A stretch of 64,000 nucleotides of DNA from Microglena sp. YARC (Eukaryota > Chlorophyta > Chlorophyceae > Chlamydomonadales > Chlamydomonadaceae): NCBI GenBank assembly GCA_022414725.1, contig CM039462.1, positions 78,629,421 through 78,693,420 of the forward strand, given 5' to 3'. Shown in pieces: positions 12,243 through 24,760 of this stretch. The notes under the pieces are model-generated. The model searched no databases. It was not told the origin of the DNA and saw only the letters and a list, made by a program, of their open reading frames with translations. Numbering within the stretch: the first letter of the stretch is position 1; each line of letters begins with the position of its first letter. A program made the translations under genes and the position numbers.

Positions 12243-13499
12243 TCCCTACCATGCGGTATATCTACGTATCCCTTAGGATGAGCCCCGGGTCGGATATTGG
12301 GTGACGGGCATAATGCCGAAACGTGGGTCGACCGATGGATCTAGGTTCGGTCGAAACGGACCTGCAACGGGTATTTCTGTGTTGGTCACCTTGCGTTTTG
12401 GATGGATTTCGATGTTGGGAATCTTTGTAATATGTGTTTTTTCGAGGCTAGCGTCGAGGCAATGAATTCGGGCACAGGAGGCCAGGAGGCAGAGGGAGGT
12501 TAGGAAAAGCGTGAGGAGGGAGGGGAAAGGTGTCTTGGGGAGGAGCACATGCATTATAAATAAGGTTGGTTAAGGTTGGCGGGGGCAGGGGTTGGATCTG
12601 AAAAGCGCGCGGGGAATTCCCTGCTGGGGATAGCAGAAAACGTTAATCTCCGCGTTTTGGGGGCGAACCCTGAAACCCTCGTCCCCTTCGAAAATGTAGA
12701 GTCCCACGTAGTGAATTTTCATCGAAAAATCGCGTCTTCTAAATTTGTGATAATCGGACGGATGGGTCGAAAACTTAATATTTCGCGTCTTTCCTTTCTC
12801 GATTCGGCTGTCTGGCGAGGAATCGGAGGGCCGTTAAGCTACCTACTGCGCACCCAGTGGTAGATGAAATAAGCTGACGTGCGGACAAGGCTGTGAGCAT
12901 AACTCGCAACAATGCATCATCGCATTTCCCCTTTCAATATAGCTCCCAATTCCTTCCAAACTCACGCTATTCCTGTAGCATTAGCACAAGGCTGGAACGG
13001 TTGTTCACGACTATCCTTGAGATTCTCGCCAAACGCCAAATCTCCGAACTCTAATATTGGGCCGAGCATCAATCCTAGACCATAGCGGACCTTCCTTGGT
13101 GGTCGAGAGCAGCTACCGTACTTGGCACGCCAGGGTTGCTCAGATCTGCGGCCCTCCTCAGATGTGTTGCTATCTTTTTACTCAGAGCTGCAAATGACAT
13201 TCTGAGACCACCATTGAGTGTCTGTTGACAAGGGCACCGATGAAGACCCAGAGGTGAGTATGGATGGGTGGGTGATGTGGGGGTATGGGTGAATGTGTGT
13301 GACATAGAGTGCGTGCGTGAGTTTGTGTGGTAATAATAATTAGTCCTTGCATGTCCTTGGTTACAGATTTTGTGGGTCTATTGGGGTGCCTTTATTGACC
13401 CTCCCTGCTGCCATCATTCGCCTGATTGGGACGAAACCTGGACTGGCCTCCTGCCAAGGCTCATTCAACATTGCGGCCGAGTTGGGTGGGACTAGCCCC
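12243..13499. other. Unassigned sequence with uncharacterised open frames
   Basis: No family could be recognised. A + strand frame of 95 codons (12576-12863) and a - strand frame (12273-12554) have mixed amino-acid composition but no motif. Positions about 13165-13260 resemble the ctaactttttactcagacctccaaatgacattctgagacc units at 14282-14640. A tgggtgggtgatgtggg stretch follows at about 13260-13320. Confidence 0.4.
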
Positions 13500-14110
13500 A
13501 AGGGGAAGTGTAGCTGAACCATGCTGATAAAATTGTCCCGTACCGTTTTGTTTGCAAAATAATGAAGACTCCAGTTCCTGGCCGCCCTGTTGCAAAGATG
13601 CAGGGTGACAAAAGGTTTTTAGGCATCCAAAGGGCGGGGGGCAGAACTGATTTTTTACTACCGGTATCAGCGTTTTTCCTGAGCACGATTAATCGTGCAG
13701 GCACGATTATTAATGTTTCTCGCGAAATGGTCCTTCGTTTTCTCGGGTCTGGGTAATGTTTTCGAGCTCGCGAAACTTTGGCTTGGGCATCGTTTCATGC
13801 ACGATTATTAATGTTTCCGGTCGACCTGCAAACGCTTGGCTGCGGCATCGTGCAGAACGATTATTAATGTTTAGCATCAGCCATACTGTTGCCCCAGGCA
13901 TCGCGCATCCCAAATTCCCCATCACATGGGAGCATGCTCTGGACAGAACACTGGGTGACACGCTGGACAGATTCCAGCCAGCTCTTCCGGGGGGAGGCGA
14001 AAGGGGCAGGGGCACGGGGGCGGGCATCCGGGCAGGGGGAGTTGAGGCCACGTACCCTCTGGTACTCGGGCAACGTACCCCATGAAAAAAAACCTCGTCA
14101 TATAGGGCAG
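13500..14110. repeat. Region with a recurrent 15-mer, a 16-bp palindrome and the first copy of a ~210-bp duplication
   Basis: The word cgattattaatgttt occurs at 13704-13718, 13802-13816 and 13858-13872, and again at 16205-16219. Just before the first copy is the perfect palindrome gcacgattaatcgtgc (13683-13698). From about 13876 to 14090 a segment (ccatactgttg.. gcatcgcgcatcccaaatt.. gtgacacgctggacagat.. gttgaggccacgtaccc) is repeated at about 15000-15175. Frames in the two copies are not conserved. Confidence 0.6.
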
Positions 14111-14235
14111 GAGTGTGTCAAGGCCTCAAATTTGACTTTTCTCTGCCGATTGATTTTTCTGATAATGGGGCTGTAATCGCATGTATCATTGCGATATTAT
14201 GAGACATTTTTCAGGTTATTCTGAGCAACTCATTT

Positions 14236-14640
14236 AAAAGGGGGGGGGGGGGGAGGGGCGGGGGGGAGGGGGGGGGGGGGGGGTCAGCCCTGCCTCAGGT
14301 TTTTTTCTAACTTTGTACTCGGACCTCTAAATGACATTCTGAGACCACCATTTAGTAGGCCTTGGTAAGGGCAGTTCATTGGCACCACTTTGGACCTTGT
14401 GCAATAAGTATCTACCCCTTAGGTGGGTGAATGAATAAGTATCTACCCCTTGGGTGGGTGGGGGTGAATGGGGTCAGCCCTTCCTCAGTTTTTTTCTAAC
14501 TTTTTACTCAGACCTCCAAACGACATTCTGGGACCACTCATGAGTAGGCCTTGGCAAGAGCAGTCCATTGGCACCACTTTGGACTTAATGCAATAAGTAT
14601 CTACCCCTTGGGTGGGTGGGTGGGTGTTGTTGGTGAATGG
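14236..14640. repeat. Poly-G run and two tandem ~180-bp units
   Basis: A G-run with few interruptions (about 14239-14283) is followed by two direct copies, about 14283-14460 and 14462-14640. Each copy reads gtcagccc.. ttttttctaacttt.. cattctgagaccac.. gcaataagtatctacccctt. A further truncated start (gtcagcccccctcaggttttttt) occurs at about 14899 after another poly-G run. Confidence 0.7.
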
Positions 14641-14776
14641 GGTTGAAAAACTGAATTTTGACTATCAGACAATTCCTTAGTGGGAATTCCGAGGATGCCA
14701 TTATGTGCGCCATACTGTAAACCCCCACAATCAGCCATGTCTAAGTTTTTCAAAAAGGGAGGTATATCGCTTTAAA

Positions 14777-14898
<122 letters not shown>

Positions 14899-15179
14899 TC
14901 AGCCCCCCTCAGGTTTTTTTAGGGATAGGTGTCCCCCCTTTTTTTACATACTCCCGTCATAGGGCTTTGTGAAACCTCAAGCTTGCTTGCTGTTACGCCC
15001 ATACTGTTGGCTCAGGCATCGCGCATCCCAAATTTCCTATCACATGGGAGCATGCTCTGGCCAGAAAACTGGGTGACACGCTGGACAGATCCAGCCAGCT
15101 CATCCGGGGGAAGGCGAAAGGGGCAGGGGGGAGTTGAGGCCACGTACCCCATGGCATGAAATAACCTCGTCACAGGGCT

Positions 15180-16190
15180 TGAAACCTCGAGCTCACTTGC
15201 TGTTACGCCCCAACTCGCCACTTACTTCACTGCCAGCTCTTGCTGAAACACCTAACCCTGCAGCTTCCCCGTCACAGCACTCGCTTCTCCTCCTCCTGCG
15301 CTGTTTCTCTTCCTCGCTCGCTGAGTGCATTTCCATCGCATGCTCCCCAGCATCATGCTCCTCGCCAAATCTTTCAATCTACACAAGCATGGACCAGCAC
15401 TGGGAGCTTCGAATCAGCGACAGGCACATGTTAAAGACCAGTATTGGCCAAACCTCAGTCGCTTCTGAGCGCTCACTCTGAAGCTATTCCTCCACAACTA
15501 TTACAACTGCTGCTGTTGAATTGAATGCTTGACGCACTTATGGCAGCTATTGCTTTGCACTGGGCGGGAATGCGTGCCCATCTACTCGCTTCCGGCATCA
15601 ATGCCTGACAGTTTCGCGCTGTTTGCAGATTTCCCCCGGAGCTCTGACTGACAGCTGACCCCTGCTTTTTCCCCCTACTCTTTGATTCCAGCGCGGGCAT
15701 AGCTGACAGCTAATGGGCATCGCATTTATTCCTGCACACATCTGTCTGCTTTGTAGGAACCGAGCGAGTATTGTGTTAATGAGTCGGTGGGGTGGGAAGG
15801 GTTCAGCCGCGAGATGCTGCGCCCAATATGCTAACTGGATGCTATTTCCCCTTGCCCTCTCACTTCGGGAAAACCTGTAAGATCGCTCCATCTGTGCCCT
15901 TGCAACTGGAACGCTTGGCGGGTGAGTGGTGGATACTGTGTCACACAGGATAAATAAATCAATCAATGGTACGCCTTAGTACGAGGCGTGAGGTTGCAGG
16001 GGCCAGCCTGTTTGCTTGCACTGGGGCCAACCACGAATCACGCAATTATAGATAACCGGACAACAAACCCAGAAGCCATCGTGTTTAATACCCCACCCCC
16101 AGGCCCCACCCCCGGGGCCGACCTCCACGGGACCCGCCAGGACCCCCTACCATTTCTATCGTTTTTCTTCCTGCAAAACTGTAATCGTGC
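15180..16190. other. Unassigned sequence
   Basis: Composition is mixed. Open frames such as 15134-15481 (+) and 15598-15966 (-) have no recognisable motif. A C-rich stretch lies at about 16098-16150. No RNA gene or transposon end was identified. Confidence 0.4.
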
Positions 16191-16274
16191 AGAATCGTTC
16201 AAAACGATTATTAATGTTTTTTTTTTTCCCCCACCCCCCCCTAATCCTCACGGAACCATTATTTTTCAACCCGA

Positions 16275-17265
16275 ACATCAATACTGAAAAATCAGGTTAT
16301 AGTGTTAATTCCTGGAAAAACATTGCATATGCTGGCCTCACTATGGTCCAACATATTTGGGACACCAACACGCAATCCTTTATTACCACCCCAGATTGGA
16401 TACGTCACCTTCCTCACTTGAAATTCAGAGAAAATAAACGTACGCTTCTTATCTCTGCTATCCGTAATAACACCCTCATGAATCATGCTTTAGGTTCCAC
16501 TAACCATCATAATTACACCAGCACAGATATTTTCGACTCCTGGCTTGAATCTTGGGGCTGGGAAAACATCGATTCGCTAGATACCATCTCTACATCCAAG
16601 CTCTATCAAGGCACCTTCCCCCATCACCCCCCTAGATTTATCCATCAATGGAATGATATTCTTCTGGATGAACATAGACAACTCACTGACAATTGGTTTA
16701 AATTTATCTGGAAACTTTCTATCCCTCGTAAAAGGAAAGGCATGCTTTATTCCTTACTCAACAACTCTCTACCCACTATTTGCCAAGTAACACACTCAAC
16801 AAATCACCTTTTCCCTACTTGCTCACAGTCCACTGACACTATCCCACACATCCTAGTTGAATGCCCGTATGCCCAATCCCTCTGGGAATGGGCTCAGTTT
16901 ACACCGGTTGGAAACCCAACGCTAGATTCTCTAATTTCACTTTCCAATTATGGATCCATAAACTCCTGTCCAAATCTGACACCCTTGAATGGATCTTTTG
17001 GTCCATTCCAGTCTTCAAAACTCTTTGGCTTGCCCGCTGTTCCAAACTTTATTCTGATACGACATCTTCTTTCAATGAATTATGCTCTCGATGTATATCC
17101 CAATGGCTCTCATCAGCCTTGATTATGGCCAAAGAATATGGCCCAGAAATGTTTGCCCCCAATATCATGATTCACCCTTCATCCCTCTCCATCACCTGGA
17201 ATGGCCCTTCCTTTAATCAACCTCTTTCTTTCCCCTTCTCAGGCCAATCTTCATCCCTCTAAGCA
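16275..17265 (+). pseudogene. LINE ORF2 C-terminal fragment (RNase-H-distal and zinc-binding region)
   Basis: This is the 3' part of a non-LTR retrotransposon ORF2, the domain C-terminal to reverse transcriptase. The frame running to about 17122 has the cysteine/histidine signature seen in LINE C-termini: CSQSTDTIPHILVECPYAQSL (C, H, C spacing). The reading frame then shifts at about 16900, and the second frame to 17262 carries the tail WSIPVFKTLWLARCSKLY. No reverse transcriptase precedes it, so it is 5'-truncated. A second copy of the same terminal region lies at 58861-59285. The family differs from the TAATG-tailed LINEs elsewhere in the window. Confidence 0.65.
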
Positions 17266-17329
17266 AGTTTTTTACAGCTTTATAGCAATGCTTTCTTTAG
17301 TTTCTTTGGTACCCAGTAATCCTCGATAA

Positions 17330-17735
17330 CACTACCCTATCAGGGGGTAGTTTTGTCGTCATACTGCTGAGTACCATCCCCTTGTACCTCTATCCTGGTT
17401 GCCTCGACAACACTGCTCTATCGGGCAGCTCGCCGATGTACTGCCAAGTACCACCTGAGAGTCCGGGTCTTTTAAGGTACCTAGGCGGCCCTCGACTCCA
17501 CTGCTCTATTGGGCAGCTTGTCGATGTACTGCCAGTACCACCTTGTTGGTCGCCCCCCTTAGGGGGACAGACCTTTGCGATACTAACGCGAAATCGTGTT
17601 GTTCGTGCTGTTGGTCGGCCCTTGGTCGGCCCCCTTAGGGGGACAGACCTATGCCATACTTACGCGAAATCGTGCTGTTTTTTCACATCTTCACATCTTC
17701 ACATCTTCAATTCTTCACATCTTCACATCACATAT
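17330..17735. repeat. Short tandem duplications downstream of the LINE fragment
   Basis: The segment ctctatcgggcagctcgccg plus atgtactgcc occurs at about 17410 and 17503. The segment ggtcggcccccttaggggg plus acagacct..acgcgaaatcgtg occurs at about 17550-17600 and 17627-17675. The region closes with the octamer cacatctt repeated at about 17684-17730. Confidence 0.65.
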
Positions 17736-18295
17736 CCCAAGATCGCCGGTCAAATCAGCCGGTTAATCAGACTGTCCTGAAATCTAAGCGACCCGTTTTC
17801 GATTCCCGACGGGGGCGGATTACCTCGGAGGGCACTTTTTAGCGTACGTATCTCAGGGTTGCGGACTGTGGACTCGGCGTTTTCATTTGTCGTTTCCCTA
17901 CTGTCTTGTGGAGTCAATCTAGGGACCTGGAGCATGTCTACGATTTCCCCTTGAAGAATTCGCTTCTACGTGACTCTCGTAGCTCATTACATCTGCGCAT
18001 TGTGCTCGACAAGGAAATCTGCTCTTCCGCACTAGTTCCTGCAGGTTGCGATGTAGAAACTGTAGCCTTGGGAGTTGCTGCACCTGCCTCCATGGAAGTT
18101 CGGGAAGTCAGTGAGCTAATAAGTTCATTAGTCTTACAGGGCACCAAGTTTAATAATAATGCCATGCCATGCTACATTGATTCTTGACCCCCCCAATATT
18201 AAATTGAACTGATAAGTAAGCAACTGCTTCTGCATCCATCACCAAGGAGGCTGCAACTTATTCAATTATATTCATGTGTCTGCCATGATGGTCAA
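17736..18295 (+). other. 5' flank and possible upstream exon of the OPR-like gene
   Basis: The last bases before the LINE, read in the frame that continues after it, give NLFNYIHVSAMM. A FN-x-I-H/N-V-S/A-A sequence is what precedes the repeat array in many OPR/FASTK-like algal proteins (family knowledge). Further upstream, about 18090-18150 encodes SELISSLVLQGTKFN, which resembles the preceding helix of such proteins, with gtttaata following. I could not find a phase-compatible canonical acceptor, so the exon link is a suggestion only. The rest of this interval is unassigned. Confidence 0.35.
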
Positions 18296-19946
18296 AGATT
18301 TCTGCGAGGCTACTAAGATGGCTGTGAATATAAAGAAAACTGAGATTGTCATTTTCAACAAGCAATTCTGCGATGAGGCCCGCATGGATCCTGATTACAA
18401 ATTTGTCTATGATGGAGCACAACTTTCTACAAAGTTATCTTTTATCTACTTGGGATCCCTCTTTGTGGATGGTGACTCAAGCAATCGTGCAAAAGCTGCT
18501 TTTTCTAGGATGCTCACTAAGGCCCAAAAGGCACACCACATGCTCCGTAGGCGATGCCATACTATGGAGATATACAATATTGATATTCTCACCCACCTAT
18601 TTGATTCTCTTGTACAACCTATCCTGAATTTTGGCTATGAGGTGTGGGCTCCTTCTATTCTGAACAACACACTTATCTCAAATGACCATGCTTGTGAGAA
18701 ATGGCATAGAGGTATACTTAAACAAATGTTGGGTGTTTGCCAATCTACTGCATCTAATATTATCATGGAAGAGCTGGGTAGAACCCCGTTGTGTTTTTGC
18801 TTGGCTTAAACAAGCTTTGCGCTTCTGGAACAAGACCATACATAAAGAACCTGAGGATCTCATTAGAATGGCTCTTGAGGAATCTTTTGACTCCAACACT
18901 GGCTGGGTTCATGACTTACGTTGTGCTCCTCCACAAGCTAGGATCCAGTAAAAAACATCAACATTTTGGAGGCTGTCGATGTCGAAGGTATTATGTCTGA
19001 AGTTTTTGAGTCATGGAGGTTTAAGTACCCAAGTGACACCAATGCAGTTAGAGACATCCCTGATGAGAGAAGGGTTGGCTTTTAAACGCCTCCGATACCC
19101 AAAAATGGTTCGCAGCCAACAGCAATGAAGAGAATGGCTTGATTCCCTTTACATCCGCCTTACATAAGCAGGATCAGATTCGTTCTATAGCACAGTTTAG
19201 AATGGGTTCCATTGGCTGAACACAGAAAGAATGAGGGTGGTGATAGAGCACACATCCCTCGCTCAATGAGACACTGTCAAATGTGTGGGTTCCAAAAACC
19301 TGAGGATGAAATGCATATGTTTGAGTGCCCTTTTTATAATGATATTCGCCTTGGCTACCAGAAGCTGTTTACAGATATTTATAGGCATGTCCATGAGGAT
19401 ACCGACTTAACCGTATGGAATGTGGAATTCTGCGATTCCACATTTAGAACCTTTATGAATGGAAATGGCACTAAGTCTTTTTGGAGCAACCTAGCCGACT
19501 ATCTTTCTACTTGTAGAAGAGCAAGACAGGAAGCCCTGGACTGCTTAGTGGCACCGTAATTTATTATCCCTTTTTTTTCTTCTTGTGACTTCTCATTTGT
19601 TAGCTTCTTACCTCCGCCACTGTAAGTGGTTGAGATCTGGGTCCTGCTCTAGGGGGTTTAATACCTACGCCACCAAAACGGTGGTTGGGAGTTTGGTTTG
19701 TTTGTCCTCCACACACCCCTGATGTAATGGGGTTTTTTGCTTTGTGGGTGCTTTTTCTTTTTGTTTAAAGCACAGAGTCTCATACACCCTCGCGGTGTCA
19801 AGTAGACTTTAACATGTAACGTAATGTAATGTAATGTAATGTAATGTAATGTAATGTAATGTAATGTAATGTAACGTAATGTAATGTAATGTAATGTAAT
19901 GTAATGTAAGGTAATGTAATGTAATGTAATGTAATGTAATGTAAAG
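18296..19946 (+). mobile_element. LINE copy L1, 5'-truncated, TAATG-tailed
   Basis: This is the 3' part of a non-LTR retrotransposon whose longer copy is L2 (25421-28374). Homology starts at agatttctgcgagg, inside the reverse transcriptase just after the YADD motif, and continues through the thumb region and the C-terminal zinc finger (CQMCGFQKPEDEMHMFEC, here C-x2-C-x9-H-x3-C). The coding frame is broken by several one-base indels. The 3' UTR is shared with L2, L3 and L4. The tail (about 19818-19946) is about 25 copies of the pentamer taatg instead of poly-A. The flanks tggtcaa (18289-18295) and tggccaa (19947-19953) form a likely TSD with one mismatch. Confidence 0.88.
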
Positions 19947-20085
19947 TGGCCAAGGCATACAGAGGAGATAATGCTGACGAGGCACAACATCTCATGCTTC
20001 AACTTAGTGCAATAGCTCTTAAGCGCGTTGATGACATGGAGGCTCGACAGATTGCCAACATTCTGTGGGCAGTGGGTAAGGTGGG
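19947..20085 (+). pseudogene. OPR/FASTK-like helical-repeat gene, 5' part (interrupted)
   Basis: The frame carries KRVDDMEARQIANILWAVGK, the second half of an OPR/FASTK-like helical repeat (AxxIANxLWAxxKxG). Such proteins bind organellar RNA and promote processing or translation (family knowledge). The frame stops making sense exactly at 20086, where element A's LTR begins. The missing continuation is at 53626. The 5' end is replaced by LINE L1, so the native start codon cannot be fixed; an atg in the pre-insertion flank (18288) is in phase if one TSD copy is removed. Confidence 0.75.
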
Positions 20086-20424
20086 TGTAACGGTACAGAA
20101 CCCTTCACGGGTACTCTGGCCCTCCAGCAAGGCATACGGGTACACCGTACCCGTAAGCCACGTGACGAACGCACATGATACAGTACCATACCCATGTACT
20201 GCCTCATCGCTCTCAACGCGCACGTTGAACACATAGACACGAGCAACTCGGGACGAACCCTTCTACTACTCCCACGAAGACGTTCAACCCAAGCTACTCT
20301 ACATCCCCTACCTATGTAACCCCCCTACCTGTTCTGCTAGCCTACGCATACCAACATACACGTAAACATACATCACGTAGCCCGTTACTCTAGCCTAACC
20401 CCTCAAGCTGCTGTAGGCATCTTG
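20086..20424 (+). repeat. Element A 5' LTR (major part; last 10 bp at 32837-32846)
   Basis: It starts tgtaacggtacagaaccc and matches the 3' LTR at 53272 throughout. The final agctgttaca has been displaced to 32837-32846 by insertion of element B. Subtracting B and one copy of its tcttg TSD gives exactly 349 bp, the same as the 3' LTR. Confidence 0.95.
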
Positions 20425-20772
20425 TGTAACAGCTCAGGATGCTCCCAGCAGCTTGAGGGGTTAATCTAGTGTAACGTGCTACGTGATGTATGTTTACGTG
20501 TATGTTGATATGAGTGAACTAGCAGAACAGGTGGAGTGTTACCTAGGTATGGGATGTCGAGTAGCTTGGAAAGAACGTCTTCGTGGTAGGAGTAGAAGGG
20601 TTCATTCCGAGTAGCTCGTGTCTATGTACGCAACGTGTGCGTTGTGAGAGATGAGGCAGTACATGGGTATGGTACTGTATCATGTGCGTTCGTCACGTGG
20701 CTTACGGGTACGGTGTACCCGTATGCCTTGCTGGACGGCCAGAGTACCCGTGAAGGGTTCTGTACCGTTACA
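20425..20772 (-). repeat. Element B 3' LTR
   Basis: 348 bp, reading tgtaac..gttaca on both strands. It is bounded on the left by TSD tcttg and on the right (upstream in element orientation) by the purine tract seen as ctccccccctcc on the + strand. No difference from 32484-32831 was found by eye. Confidence 0.95.
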
Positions 20773-20940
20773 CTCCCCCCCTCCAGAAGAGATGCGGACC
20801 CCGCATCTGATCGTAATAAAGGTGGGATGTGAATACCAGTCGTAGTCGTATGTGCCGTGCTCAAAATATACTTGATGAATCAAGTTGGTTTCGGAGAGAA
20901 CCATTTAACATCCCTTTTGAGTACTCCGGGAAAGATAGCT

Positions 20941-23900
20941 TTATGAATAAAGCAATCTGACCGCCGTGTCGTATGCGTTGAGTGCGATGGGTTGGCGATG
21001 GGCCCGTTTTTTTGACGTACGTCGGGACATAACGGGCGTAACACGTGATTTCCATGCATCGACGATGTGAGGGGCACTTTCCTTGACCGCCTTGGCGAGT
21101 TCCCAAGTGTCTTGCTCAATACCGAAGTCTTGCCATCGGACCAAGTATTCGAGACGTCGTTTGCTGGATGTGCCTATGACACGCGACTTCTCGCGCATGA
21201 TGCATTGGATATTCCAAATTGGAGCGCCGTCGGAGTCGAACTCAAGCTGTTGTCCAACATGGACAACGCCATCGGAGCGCCAATGCTTGATCAAACCCAC
21301 GTGAAACACGGGGTGGATGCGCATCATCTTGGGCAAAGCCAAGCGGCACGCCGTGACTTGCCGGACGACTCCGGTGACCTCGTCGCGTGGACCAATGCAT
21401 TCCGTAATCGTATAGGGGCCAACAAAACGAGGCGTAAATTTTGGTTTACCCGTTGCCTTGAACTTCATATTGTGGGTGGACAAGAGAACTTTATCACCGA
21501 GGTTGAAGAAAACCTCCGTTCGTCGTTTATCGTAATGGGCTTTCTGCCGATCCTGAGCGGCTTGCATGCATGCCTTGCATTGATCTTGTCGTTCAATGTG
21601 ATCGGCCCACCAATTGTTGGCAGCCGGACATTTCGATTCGACCTCTGCCTTGAGCGGCGTCCTGGGTTGTAACCAAGGTACGCCCGAAAGGGGGTGTTTT
21701 GAATGGACTCTTGGTAGGAATTGTTGATTGCAAATTCCACAAGCGCCAAGGACTTATCCCAATCGTCGTGGTACGGCCCCACGTAGTGGCGAATCATGTC
21801 CTCGATGACTCGGTTCATGCGTTCCGTCTGATCGTCAGTTTGAGGATGAAACGCAGTCGAAAACGCTTGTCGCGTGCCCATCAATCGATGGAGAGCCACG
21901 CCGAAATGGCCTGTGAATCGCGCATCGCAATCACTGAGGAGTTTCTTCGGGATACCATGATATCGGATGACACGATTTAGGTATAGGGAAGCGAATTCCT
22001 CTGCGTTTATCGTAGTATGACAAGGTTCGACATGAACCATCTTTGACAGTTTGTCGACAAACACCGCGATGGCATCATGGCCAGACGATGTTGGCGGAAG
22101 CGCCGTAATAAGGTCCGTAGAGACGCACTCCCAGAATTTCTCAGGAATTTCCACGGGAACCATGGTACCGTTAGGCTTTGCGTTTCCGGGCTTGTTCGTT
22201 TGGCACTTATGGCATTGTTGGACGAAGGCAGCTGCTGTGACTTTGGCCCAAGTAAAAGTGCGGGTGACCAGCTCCAATGTCTTGGTGCGACCGCAATGGC
22301 CCATGTAAACTGGGTCGTGAGCTTCGCGGATAATATCCAGGCGAAGTGCCGCGTCGAGGGGGACACAAAAATTCGCGCCCGTACTTGTTCTTCTTGAACC
22401 AGTAACCGTTTCTGGAAAACTTATCGCGGAGGCGCTTGCAGCCCGGCGTGAAGTTTGAGTCCGTTTTGTATCCAGCCCAAAATTCGATCCATGATGGACG
22501 AAGAGGACTGAGGTAGTCGACGCAGCGGGCATATGCCGTCTGCGTTGTCGCGTTTCCTTGACCGGAACCGAAGGTTCGGGGAGGACCGTCGGTGGGCGGG
22601 GTAGGATATCAAAGACTGCGGGACCGACCGCAATAGGACGTTGCTTTTTCGATCAAGGCCTGCATTCGCTGACCAAGAGAGAGAAGACCAACAGCTGGTG
22701 CGCAACCGCGACGTCGGCGGGGCAGAGAGGTTGGGTTGCGACTGACCGGGTCTGCCATATTATTGCGACCCGCGCGATACTCCCAAGTATAGCTAAAGGG
22801 CGCAAGGTCTTCCTGCCATCGGCCCATGCGTCGTGAAAGGACCGCCTTGGTGTCAAAATATGTGAGCGGATTGTGGTCAGTGACCAATGTCATGTGGGAA
22901 CCTTCGAGGTAGCATCGCTATCGGTCAACGCGTGGACGATCGCCAGCATTTCTCGTTCCGTCGTTGTATAATTCAGCTCCGCTGGGATATACTTATTGCT
23001 GGCGAAGGCGATGGGGTGTTTATCTTGTAAGAGCACCATGCCCGTACCAAGCAAAGATGCGTCGGTAATGACTTCGAAAGGTTTGCTGAAATCCGGCAGT
23101 GCGAGGACTGGAGCGGATAGCAAAGCTTCTTTGAGGCCTTCGAATGAGACGAGATGTTCCTGTTTGAACAAGGTGCCTAGTTCACCCTTGATGTTAGACA
23201 AGGTTTGAAGAGGGGCAGCGAGAGACGAATAGCCTTGGATAAAATTTGCGAAAATAATTGCACAAACCGAGGAATGAGCCGATCTCTTTCGCTGTTTTTG
23301 GAGTAGGCTAGTCACGGACTGTGCTAACCTTTTTTGGATCAACTTTAATTCCGTCTCGTCCAATGTAATGACCCAGGAATTTGACTTCTGTTTTGTTGAA
23401 GGAACATTTGGAGAGTTTCGCGTAGAATTCGTTGTCCTGGAGGACCTGGAGGACCGTGGCCAAGTTGGCCAAGTGCTCCGCCGGAGTGCGTCCGTAAACC
23501 AAGATATTGTCTAAGTAGACCACGACAAACTTGTGCAAGTAGGGCGCGAATATTTGGTTCATGACCGCTTGGAACGTGGCCGGCGCGTTCGCCAAACCCA
23601 TCCCAAGGACTTTAAATTCATACTGACCCATCGGGGTAGTGAACGCAGTCTTCGGCGTGTCCTCGTCCGAACTTCGTATTTGGTAATAACCAGACGTGAG
23701 GTCTAGGGAACTGAACAAAGTAGCTCCACCTAGACGATCAATGGTCTCGTCAATGCGGGGAAGGGGATACCTATTTTTAATCGTGATGTTGTTGAGTGCT
23801 CGCTAATCGCAAACAACACGGTATCCACCTGGTTTCGCTATGATCATAATCGGCGCACCGTACGGGGACGAGCTCGGGCGGGGCGATGAATCCTTGCTGC

Positions 23901-24760
23901 AAAAGGTCGGAGACGTATTCATCACATAGCAGGGTCTCGGCTGGACTCATGCGACGATTCCTGCGATATGGCGCGTAAGCATTGTCTTGCGTTTTGATGA
24001 CGTGAGGTATAACTATATGGTTAGGAGTCCCCATAGGCAAATTGTTGAAGACTTTGCGATACTTCCAAAGGAGGGCGCGCAGATCGCTGGCCGAGATGAG
24101 CGTTTTATCGTTGTGGTCAAGGATGTTATCGCGGATCCAATTTTCGAAATCCATGCTAGTCACTGGCGGACCAGGTAACGGTCCGTCGGACGGCAATAAT
24201 TTCGTGAGCAATTTCGCTCTTTCATCGGCAGCGACATTTGACGCCGGTAACCCCGCCCGCGATTCGCGGACGTTGACCATGACGTGGTTAGCGCCAGCCT
24301 TCAAAAGCTTTGCTGCTTTGCGACCCGTAATGACCGGGTCATCAGTTGACTTGCCCGATAGCGCCATGGTGAAGAAGGAATGAGCTGTTCCGTCCCGCTG
24401 CCTGTTAATAGGGGTTATACAGCAGCCGTACCGTTAGAGCGACATGGTCATGCGATCGTAATCGAGGACGGCCCTTTCGTCGCGCATCCAGTCGGAGTCG
24501 TGGATTAAATCTAATCCTCCAAGAAGTTTGTCGACGACATGGACAAACGCTTTGCCAACATATCGTTGTATGTGGATAGGGAGCGTGGCCGTCCCACGGA
24601 TTTTGATAATCCCGTCGTTAGCGCAAGTGAATCCGTCGCGTTCGTTTTCCCAAGGGTAGATGTGCAAACCGAGATCATCAGCCGTTTGCCTTTCCATAAG
24701 GCAACCTGTCGCGCCCGAATCCGCCAATGTCAGCAATTGTTTCGCGCCAGATCAGGCGTT
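20941..24760 (-). pseudogene. Element B pol remnant (protease, RT, RNase H, integrase, chromodomain)
   Basis: Read on the - strand in order: protease with DSGA (LTLADSGATGCLM, frame 24434-24736); RT N-terminal region (23777-24367); RT palm with SSLDLTSGYYQIR and VVYLDNILVYG (23308-23718), where the second catalytic Asp of YLDD is Asn; RNase H with ITDASLLGTG and [10 protein letters not shown] (22609-23363); integrase (21465-22532) with an HHCC-type finger (CHKCQTNK), STDLITALP, LSDCDARF and TERMNR; and a C-terminal chromodomain (EYLVRWQDFGIEQDTWEL, 20941-21567). At least six frame changes or stops separate these blocks. Relative to element A it keeps the normal protease motif but has lost the RT active site. 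Confidence 0.9.

Noticed and set aside
17760..17860. tRNA gene suggested by ttttcgattcccgacggggg
   Set aside because: No A box or pairing arms around it.
19658..20002. Frame encoding HYITLHYITLHYITL on the - strand
   Set aside because: Translation of the TAATG tail of LINE L1.
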